Of a stretch of 14,726 nt of DNA, positions 8,433-13,865 are shown one piece after another (position 1 is the stretch's first letter; every line of letters begins with the position of its first letter). The notes below the pieces were generated by a model. That model had not been told where the DNA came from and did not search any database. It was given only the letters and a program-made list of their open reading frames with translations. The position numbers were made by a program, and so were the translations under genes. The stretch comes from JANYHY01 sp043784605 (GTDB taxonomy: Bacteria; Myxococcota_A; Polyangia; Polyangiales; Polyangiaceae), in NCBI GenBank assembly GCA_043784605.1, contig JAYVYD010000510.1, positions 1-14,726 on the forward strand. Reading direction: 5' to 3'.

Positions 8433-9266
8433 GTCCACGACGTGGCGAACGCGCGCGAGCTCAGTGAGCAGTGCGTCGAGTGAAGGGATGGACTCATCGC
8501 GCTCGAGCAAAATCGGAACGGGCCCGGTGACCTTCAACACGTCGCCCAAGAGCGCGAGCACGGGATCGATCATGTCTGCGCCGTGCGTGTCCAAGATCAC
8601 GCGTGAGCCTTGTTTGCCGCCGAAATCGCCCTCGTCGAACCAGTCGTGACCCGCAACGTGGATCTGCACGACGCGACCGAGCGGCACGTTCTTGATCCAC
8701 TCATGTACGTCGAAGCCGAAGTTCACTGCGTTCACGTAGGCGTTGTTCACGTCGAGCACAAGTCCGCAGTCTGCTGCCTCGCAGACGCGCGTGATGAACT
8801 CGGGCTCGGACATCTCGCGTTTGCCGGGGTGCATGTAAAAGCTGATGTTCTCCACCGCCATGGGCACGCCGAGCGCGTCTTGCGCCGTCTTCACGCGATC
8901 GGCGACGCGGCGCACCGTGGCCTCGTTGAACGAGAGCGGTAGCAAGTCGTGCAGTATGGCGCCCTCGACTGCGCCAAAGCACAAGTGATCCGAGTGCCAG
9001 GGCGACTTCATCTCGCGAACGAACGCGGCGAGTTCTACAAGATACTCACGGTCGAGCGGGTCCGTGCCGCCCAGCGACATCGTGAGGCCGTGCGTGATGA
9101 TCGGATAGCGCGCCTGCAAATACGACAGCGCCGCGGGGAAGTAACCCCCACGGCGCATGTAGTTCTCGGGCGAAATCTCGAGAAAATCGATCTCGCTCGG
9201 CGCACGCTCCATCAGCTCGTCGATGAACTCCCAGCGGAGACCGAGGCCGACGGCGCGTTTTTTCAC
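8379..9266 (-). CDS. MNIO (DUF692) multinuclear non-heme iron oxidase, HvfB/BufB-like RiPP maturase
   Basis: A 295-residue TIM-barrel enzyme of normal family length. DUF692 signatures are complete: GLGLR at 7-11, FLEISPENYM at 28-37, HGLTMSLGG at 59-67, SDHLCF at 92-97, VENISFYM at 138-145, LDVNNAYVN at 171-179, IHVAGH at 202-207, DTHGA at 226-230 and LLERD at 253-257. Candidate iron ligands at strand ends are H59, H94, E139, D172, H203 or H207, D226, H228 and E255; assignment is by family analogy. MNIO enzymes oxidise cysteines of ribosomal peptides, for example to oxazolone/thioamide in methanobactin and Hvf peptides and to thiooxazole in bufferins. The GTG start overlaps the stop of the Cys-motif protein gene (GTGA), the strongest sign that this protein is the substrate. 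The C-terminal coding end overlaps the convergent HvfC-like gene by 54 bases. Confidence 0.93.
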   Translation of the reverse strand: MKKRAVGLGLRWEFIDELMERAPSEIDFLEISPENYMRRGGYFPAALSYLQARYPIITHGLTMSLGGTDPLDREYLVELAAFVREMKSPWHSDHLCFGAVEGAILHDLLPLSFNEATVRRVADRVKTAQDALGVPMAVENISFYMHPGKREMSEPEFITRVCEAADCGLVLDVNNAYVNAVNFGFDVHEWIKNVPLGRVVQIHVAGHDWFDEGDFGGKQGSRVILDTHGADMIDPVLALLGDVLKVTGPVPILLERDESIPSLDALLTELARVRHVVDSVCPRSEEHAALAQVGQ

Positions 9267-9688
9267 TTCTTCTTCGGGTCCGCCGCGCAGGTGCCTGCGC
9301 CGCAGCTCGATTGACCCGTGGGCTTAGCGCCGGGCGTCTTCGGCTTCGCGGGAGCGTTCGCCGGAGCGGGCTTCGGCGGATCCTTCGAGGCGGTGGTCGC
9401 GGCCGTTGAAGCCGTTGGCGCCGGCGTCGCAGTGGCGTTGCTGACGCTCGGATCTGCCGCGCCAGTGCCGGGAGCCGTTGCGGTGCCGTCGGTCTTGCTT
9501 GCGCCGCAGCCGTTCGCGGAGCACGACTTCTGACCAGCTGCCATCGCGGGCTGCGCGGTGGTCTCGGTCGCACCTGCGGGCGAAACTGCAGGCGCCGAGG
9601 CTCCACCACATGCGGCCGTAAGCACGGCGCTGGTGCCGAGTGCGGCGAGAGTGGCTGCGATGTTCGAGAGGCTGAGGTTCGGACGCAT
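9263..9688 (-). CDS. Candidate RiPP precursor: exported Ala/Pro-rich protein with two C-x4-C motifs
   Basis: A 141-residue protein. The ATG at 9688 is chosen because AGGAG sits nine bases upstream; an upstream in-frame ATG at 9733 would place the hairpin and this SD inside the coding region. Residues 1-26 form a signal peptide with a hydrophobic core (IAATLAALGTSAVLTAA). Cys27 (TAAC) could be lipidated, though the -3 position is Thr. The mature part has exactly four more cysteines, in two matching motifs: GQKSCSANGCGA at 52-63 and GQSSCGAGTCAA at 125-136. Between them lies a 61-residue Ala/Thr/Pro/Lys linker without any Cys. The C-terminus is DPKKK. Bufferin/HvfA precursors likewise have a Sec signal as leader and repeated Cys-Gly motifs modified by MNIO enzymes. 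Four-base overlap with the MNIO gene supports a precursor role. Modification and metal binding are inferred; an unmodified Cys-rich lipoprotein is the alternative. Confidence 0.75.
   Translation of the reverse strand: MRPNLSLSNIAATLAALGTSAVLTAACGGASAPAVSPAGATETTAQPAMAAGQKSCSANGCGASKTDGTATAPGTGAADPSVSNATATPAPTASTAATTASKDPPKPAPANAPAKPKTPGAKPTGQSSCGAGTCAADPKKK
9281..9316 (-). repeat. Second copy of the GQxSCxAxxCxA core motif, near the C-terminus
   Basis: It encodes GQSSCGAGTCAA (precursor residues 125-136), five residues before the protein end. Together with the first copy it gives two C-x4-C pairs, the only cysteines after the putative lipidation site. Confidence 0.75.
9500..9535 (-). repeat. 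First copy of the GQxSCxAxxCxA core motif
   Basis: It encodes GQKSCSANGCGA (precursor residues 52-63). It aligns with the second copy at residues 125-136 with G, Q, S, C, A, C and A conserved at identical spacing (offset 73 residues). Probable modification or metal-binding site by analogy with bufferin Cys motifs. Confidence 0.75.
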
Positions 9689-9697
9689 GAGGTGAGT

Positions 9698-9702
9698 CTC
9701 CT
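9698..9702 (-). promoter_or_regulatory. Shine-Dalgarno AGGAG that fixes the precursor start at 9688
   Basis: On the minus strand AGGAG is followed by nine bases and then ATG. This is among the best-placed SD sequences in the window, which suits a precursor that must be made in excess of its enzyme. Confidence 0.7.
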
Positions 9703-9704
9703 GA

Positions 9705-9730
9705 TTGTCGCCGCCTTCGGCGAACGACAA
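9705..9730 (-). promoter_or_regulatory. Stem-loop in the 5' leader of the precursor gene, two bases from the SD
   Basis: Outer arms TTGTCG (9705-9710) and CGACAA (9725-9730) pair perfectly. An inner CGCC/GGCG stem (9712-9715 with 9719-9722) closes a TTC loop, with a small 1x2 internal loop between the stems. It ends two bases before the AGGAG. It could tune translation or mRNA stability, or be the remnant of a terminator for the upstream YceI-like gene; no U-tract follows it. Confidence 0.45.
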
Positions 9731-9810
9731 CAACTGAGTGGATTGGTTTCGCCAGCAACAATTGTCTGTGAGTGTGAAGTCTACGACGCTCGGAGGCGTG
9801 TGGTTTCAGG

Positions 9811-10602
9811 TTATTTGGCGTGAACGTCGATCGTCACGGCCGCCACGGTGCCTACCTTGGCGACCAAGTTCGTCGTCCACTGCGCGACCTTGCCGAAGTT
9901 GTCGCGCGGCTTCACGTCGTGCTCTGCGAGCGTGACGTTGAGGGGACCCTTCGTCGCGACGTCGATCCGCGTCGGCTTCGAGGTAGCTGCCGCGCCGCTC
10001 GGGTAATGGAACTTCACCTCGAGCGGGACGTCCTTGGCCGCGTGGCGACCGTGGACCAAGAAATCGCCATGCGCCGTGAGCGTCACGGTGCGCACGTCTT
10101 CGCTGCCTACCGAGACCGGGGCAACCTTCGAGACGTCGGTCGCGCTGAGCGCGTCGATCGACTGAATCCCGAACACGGCATATTGATTGGCCGCGCGCGT
10201 CTTGTCGTCGACGAGCGTGCCGACCTCGAGCCAGTTGCGGGCGTGCTCGGTCTGCGTCGTGTTCTTGCCCGGCTCGGTAGCGAACGTGTTGGTGGTGAGT
10301 GTCGTCAGATCTGCCTTCACCTCTCCGCGCGTGTTCGCGAGGTTCGTCAGATCGACCTTGATCGTGCCCGCGCTCGCCGTGGTCGACGCCTTGATGTGCT
10401 CAGACGGTGCGTCGATGTCGACGCTGGTCTTGCCGTCCTTCTCTACTTCGAAGGACGTGGACATGGCGCTCGGGGGCGGATCGGCGGCGATGACCGCGGT
10501 CGCCGTAGCCGCGAGCTTGGTGTCATCTTCCTTCTTGCTGCAGGCCGCGCCGACTATGGCCAAGACGACCGCACACAATGCCAATCGAGCTCGAGTCTTC
10601 AT
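9811..10602 (-). CDS. YceI-like domain lipoprotein
   Basis: A 263-residue protein. The ATG at 10602 is chosen because GAGAAGGA lies just upstream and a basic n-region (MKTRAR) begins the signal peptide there. The upstream in-frame start at 10692 would add 30 residues of non-signal sequence. The hydrophobic core LALCAVVLAIVGAAC ends at Cys21 followed by SKKEDD, a plausible though loose lipobox. From about residue 47 the sequence fits a YceI-like beta-barrel: STSFEVEKDGK, EHARNWLEV at 119-127, HGDFLVHGRHAAKDVPLEV at 178-196, and a closing strand TIDVHAK. YceI proteins bind lipids or isoprenoids in the periplasm; the ligand here is unknown. It lies 112 bases after the deformylase and 122 bases before the candidate precursor, all on the same strand. 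The family call is moderate because identity to the consensus is low. Confidence 0.72.
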   Translation of the reverse strand: MKTRARLALCAVVLAIVGAACSKKEDDTKLAATATAVIAADPPPSAMSTSFEVEKDGKTSVDIDAPSEHIKASTTASAGTIKVDLTNLANTRGEVKADLTTLTTNTFATEPGKNTTQTEHARNWLEVGTLVDDKTRAANQYAVFGIQSIDALSATDVSKVAPVSVGSEDVRTVTLTAHGDFLVHGRHAAKDVPLEVKFHYPSGAAATSKPTRIDVATKGPLNVTLAEHDVKPRDNFGKVAQWTTNLVAKVGTVAAVTIDVHAK

Positions 10603-10714
10603 CTGATCCTTCTCTTTGCGGGACCCTCGTCCACGCGCTTGGTCCATACGCAGCAACCGCGACGAAGTTTTGCCGGAGAAGTATACGCGCAATCTCTAGC
10701 GCCGGATCACACCT

Positions 10715-11287
10715 TCAACTGCCGTATTTTGCCACGATCGCGCGCGCACTCTCGGCGAAGCCTGCGAGGTGATAGCGCTCGAAATCCGCCCACGTGGTCA
10801 GCGTGCGTGTATCGGCGACGCGATCGAGGAACACCTTGCCGTCGAGGTGATCGCACTCGTGCTGGAAGGTGCCCGCCGTGAGGCCCTTCACGTCGAGGTC
10901 GACGTCCTTGCCGTGGCGATCCCATGCGCGCACCCGCACGTGCGCGAAGCGAGGTGCGACGCCACGCAGATTCGGCACCGACAGGCAGCCCTCGTAGTTG
11001 TCGAACAGAAGGCCGGACGTCTCGAGTTTCGGGTTGACGAGGATCGTGAGTGGGTAGTTCGGCTTGTACGGATAGCGCGGGTTGTCCTTCACCCAGATCG
11101 CGCAGACGCGGATCGGTCGGTACACCTGGTTCGCCGCGAGGCCCGCGCCGTTCGCGTCCACCATCGTCTCGACGAGGTCGTCGATGAAGCCTTGCACGTC
11201 ATCGGAAGCGAGCTCCTCACGCGAGACTTCGCGCGCGACTTCTCGAAGCACGGGGTGACCGATGGTCGCGATCTTCAGGATGGCCAT
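10715..11287 (-). CDS. def: Peptide deformylase
   Basis: A 190-residue protein with all three PDF motifs: GAGLAANQ at 47-54 (GxGxAAxQ), EGCLS at 99-103, and QHECDH at 142-147 (HExxH). Metal ligands are Cys101, His143 and His147, with Glu144 catalytic. It removes the formyl group from N-terminal Met of nascent proteins in the cytoplasm, using Fe2+ or Zn2+. Compared with minimal PDFs it has a longer loop between the second and third motifs (DNPRYPYKPNYP at 68-79) and a C-terminal helix after HECDH of about 40 residues. The ATG follows the propeller lipoprotein stop by 13 bases, so the two are probably co-transcribed. It is not beside fmt, so it may be one of several PDF genes. Confidence 0.96.
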   Translation of the reverse strand: MAILKIATIGHPVLREVAREVSREELASDDVQGFIDDLVETMVDANGAGLAANQVYRPIRVCAIWVKDNPRYPYKPNYPLTILVNPKLETSGLLFDNYEGCLSVPNLRGVAPRFAHVRVRAWDRHGKDVDLDVKGLTAGTFQHECDHLDGKVFLDRVADTRTLTTWADFERYHLAGFAESARAIVAKYGS

Positions 11288-11300
11288 CGCCCAATCTTAC

Positions 11301-12482
11301 TCAATCTCCGAACGCAATGCCGTCGGGAAGCACGCCGACGGTCCAGCGGCGCTTGATGTCGAGGGTCTGCGGATCGATCTCGAGGACGGTCCCCTTCCCG
11401 ACGTGGTCGCCTTCGCACACGAGGTACGCGCGGCCGTCCTTGGCGACGCGCACGACGTGCGGGGACTTGCACTCGTTTTGCGTGTACGTTGCACGTTTTT
11501 CGAGCCTATTTTCAGCCACGTTCACGCGCAAGAGCGCGTCGGGGCCTTGCGTCGGGATGAGCGCGACGCGCGCAGAGGTGAACGCGGGGAGCATCGCGCG
11601 ACCGGTCACCGCGAGCCCCGCGCCTGGCTTCATCGCGCGCGTCTTCACGTCGATCACCCGAACGTCCGCGCCCTCCATGTCCGCGACGAGGCCGAGCTCG
11701 CCGTCCGGAGAGAGCGCGATGCCGTACGGCCCAACCCTCGGAGCGCCCAACAGGCCGGCGGTGCCTCCGACCGGCACGCGCGATGTCGAGAGCTCCGGCG
11801 TGGTCAAATCGACAAACGCGATCTCGTCGGAGCCGTAGCAGGCGACGACCGCGAGCGAATCGTCCGCCGTGGTGACGACGCCGTGCGGCGCCACGCATAT
11901 CGGCCGGCTCGCCCAGAGCGTCCCCGACCTCTCGTCCCACACCTGCAGCGCGGCGCTCATCTTCGCGGGTACGGCTCCGCTCGCCGCCTCGCGCATCGCA
12001 CGCGCCATGTCGAAGTGCGTGACGAGCACGCGCGAACCATCATGCGTGAGGATGACGTCGCCAGGGTTCTGCTCGGTGTCGCGCGAGTCGCGGACGGACA
12101 GCGTCTGAAGATCGAGCGTGAGGAGCACGCCGTTCTGCGTCGCGCGCCCGTGCCCCACGTGCTTGCCATTGCCCTGATTTTCAGGGGGAAACGCGAGCGC
12201 GACGAAGACCTTGTCGTCGGACGAGCGAACGGCCAAGTGGTGCGGAGCTTCGTGTGCGTCAGGGTCCACGTCGAGCGCGACCGCAACGACCGAGTCGCCG
12301 TCGCGATCGATCACGGAGATCTCGTCCGAGCCGTTGTCGGTCACGTACGCCGCATGCGCGTGGTCGATCGGGACACGCGGCTTGTCAGGCGGCTTCTTCT
12401 TGCTGCACGAAAGCGAGGCGAGTGCGAGCGCGACGAGATAGTAACGACTCCAGATGCGGCGCGGTACGTTCCTCTTGCTCAC
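11301..12482 (-). CDS. YVTN-type beta-propeller lipoprotein
   Basis: The GTG at 12482 gives a 393-residue protein with a basic n-region (SKRNVPRR), a hydrophobic core YYLVALALASLS and Cys26 followed by SKKK. No in-frame ATG, GTG or TTG lies between this GTG and the signal core, and earlier starts would add sequence with no signal character. The rest is repeated beta-propeller blades: AYVTDNGSDEISVID, HLAVRSSDDKVFVAL, ACYGSDEIAFVDL, GIALSPDGELGLVADM and VLEIDPQTLDI. Such YVTN/lactonase-like propellers bind proteins or ligands at the cell surface; no catalytic site is evident. Using this GTG makes the gene overlap the divergent propeller gene by 29 bases (12454-12482). The lipobox (SLSC) is loose, so lipidation is likely but not certain. 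Confidence 0.78.
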   Translation of the reverse strand: MSKRNVPRRIWSRYYLVALALASLSCSKKKPPDKPRVPIDHAHAAYVTDNGSDEISVIDRDGDSVVAVALDVDPDAHEAPHHLAVRSSDDKVFVALAFPPENQGNGKHVGHGRATQNGVLLTLDLQTLSVRDSRDTEQNPGDVILTHDGSRVLVTHFDMARAMREAASGAVPAKMSAALQVWDERSGTLWASRPICVAPHGVVTTADDSLAVVACYGSDEIAFVDLTTPELSTSRVPVGGTAGLLGAPRVGPYGIALSPDGELGLVADMEGADVRVIDVKTRAMKPGAGLAVTGRAMLPAFTSARVALIPTQGPDALLRVNVAENRLEKRATYTQNECKSPHVVRVAKDGRAYLVCEGDHVGKGTVLEIDPQTLDIKRRWTVGVLPDGIAFGD

Positions 12483-13749
12483 GCTCGCGGCAGCATACGC
12501 CCCTGCCCTCGCGCACGCGAACGGGCGCTTCCCTCGCGCGCAGCAGATCGTCGTAGATCCGGCCGACGAGAACCACCTCGCGTTGCGCGCCACGTTCGGC
12601 GTCACCATCTCGCGCGACGGCGGCAAGAGCTGGTCTTGGCTATGCGAAGAGGCGATGGGCTTCTCGGGCGCGTGGGATCCGCCGATCGCGTTTGGCAACG
12701 ACGGCTCGCTCCTCATCGGCCTCACCGACGGCATCGTGAGCACCCGCGACGCGTGCGTGATGCAGCGAGCGATGAAGGGTGAGCTCGTGAGCGATCTGTC
12801 TCGCGCGCCCGATGGCGATCTGATCGCGACCTCCACGGCTTCGGACCCCGGCAAGCTCTGGCGCCGCGGAAAAGAAGGGCGATCGACGCTGCTCGGCAAA
12901 GGCATCGCCGGCATCTACCTCGACACGGTGGACGCCGCGCCGAGCAAGCCATCACGCGTGTACGCGACGGGCGTGCAGATCGGCGAGCCGGCCCAGGCGC
13001 ACCTCTTCGTCTCGGACGATGGCGGCGCGACGTTGAAGGAGCTCACGCCAGTGCTGCCTACGCGCGGTCGGCTGTTCCTCGCGGCGGTGGACCCACGCGA
13101 TCCGATGCACCTGTTCGTGCGGCAGCTCGGCGAGACGGGCAGCGACCTGCTCGTCTCGGGCGACGGCGGTCACAGCTTCGCCGTTGCGCTCCACATGGAC
13201 GGCGCGATGTACGGGTTCGCGATGGACGCCGTCGGCAACGATCTGTGGGTGGGCTCGGCAGACGAGTCGCAAGGCATCTGGGCATCACACAACGGCGGCG
13301 TGACGTTCGCGCAAGCGGCGAAGGTCATCGTGTACTGTCTCGCCCGCCGAGGCGCTGCGCTCTACGTGTGCTCGGAGCCTTTCCGGTCCGGAGGCTATGC
13401 GGTGGGTGTGAGCCGCGACGATGGCGTGACCGTCGCGCCGCTCGCGACCTTCGCCGACGTGACGGGCCCGGTCCTGTGTGATGGTGGTGACGGCGCGCGC
13501 TGCCAAGGAGACGCGTGGACGAAGATGCGCGCGACCTTGCTCACGGCCTCGACGAAGAAAGCGAGCGCGCTAGACGCAATCAACGGCACCGATTCGTCCA
13601 CGCTCATCGCTCACGACGACGAGCCCACCAAGCCGTCTCGCTGCCTGTGCGAGACGCGGCCCTCGCGACCGGATCGATCACTCGTCTCGATCGTCTTGCT
13701 CGCTGTCGCTCTGCTCGTGTCCCGTCGCGCCCCGTGGATCAAGCGCTGA
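12454..13749 (+). CDS. Exported Asp-box (BNR/sortilin-like) beta-propeller with C-terminal anchor
   Basis: A 431-residue protein. A clear Sec signal (MRRGTFLLLTLAAAYAPALAHA) is cut after about residue 22. Repeated Asp-box motifs (S-x-D-x-G-x-x) appear at SRDGGKSW 53-60, SDDGGATL 187-194, SGDGGHSF 235-242, SHNGGVTF 278-285 and SRDDGVTV 320-327, marking propeller blades as in sialidase, sortilin and Ycf48-like proteins. No sialidase catalytic Arg triad or FRIP motif could be made out, so a binding role is more likely. The C-terminus has CLC at 397-399, a hydrophobic helix at about 409-423 and basic residues RR...KR at the end. This resembles a MYXO-CTERM-type sorting signal. It is divergent from the other propeller gene, whose start lies inside this gene's 5' end. 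No strong SD precedes the ATG. Confidence 0.82.
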   Translation: MRRGTFLLLTLAAAYAPALAHANGRFPRAQQIVVDPADENHLALRATFGVTISRDGGKSWSWLCEEAMGFSGAWDPPIAFGNDGSLLIGLTDGIVSTRDACVMQRAMKGELVSDLSRAPDGDLIATSTASDPGKLWRRGKEGRSTLLGKGIAGIYLDTVDAAPSKPSRVYATGVQIGEPAQAHLFVSDDGGATLKELTPVLPTRGRLFLAAVDPRDPMHLFVRQLGETGSDLLVSGDGGHSFAVALHMDGAMYGFAMDAVGNDLWVGSADESQGIWASHNGGVTFAQAAKVIVYCLARRGAALYVCSEPFRSGGYAVGVSRDDGVTVAPLATFADVTGPVLCDGGDGARCQGDAWTKMRATLLTASTKKASALDAINGTDSSTLIAHDDEPTKPSRCLCETRPSRPDRSLVSIVLLAVALLVSRRAPWIKR

Positions 13750-13802
13750 CCACACGCGCGCTCCATGCGCGAACCAGCCCGCCAGAGCCGCGTGGATTTT
13801 GC

Positions 13803-13820
13803 GGCCGATTCTGGCCTTTT
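13803..13820 (+). terminator. Weak hairpin plus T-tract after the Asp-box propeller gene
   Basis: GGCC (13803-13806), a six-base loop and GGCC (13813-13816) are followed directly by TTTT. An overlapping 5-bp stem GCCGC/GCGGC lies just upstream. The stems are short, so it is only a possible intrinsic terminator. It sits in the 115-base gap before the last gene. Confidence 0.3.
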
Positions 13821-13847
13821 CAGAGGACACGCGGTTTGGCCCCTGCA

Positions 13848-13865
13848 TTGCAGTTGCATGTTGCA
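13848..13865 (+). repeat. Three TTGCA pentamers ending at the start codon of the last gene
   Basis: TTGCA occurs at 13848, 13854 and 13861, spaced six and seven bases, with a TGCA at 13844. The last copy includes the A of the ATG. No normal SD is present here, so the repeat occupies the place of the ribosome-binding site. It may be chance or a protein-binding site. Confidence 0.3.

Noticed and set aside
9758..9765. ACAATTGT palindrome upstream of the precursor gene as an operator
   Set aside because: Eight bases only, no second copy nearby and no known regulator match.
10680..10685. TATACT on the minus strand upstream of the YceI-like gene as a -10 element
   Set aside because: No -35-like hexamer at suitable distance; a single hexamer is not enough.
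11262..12782. 506-codon plus-strand frame opposite the propeller lipoprotein
   Set aside because: Arg/His/Val-rich shadow; the minus strand shows repeated propeller blades.
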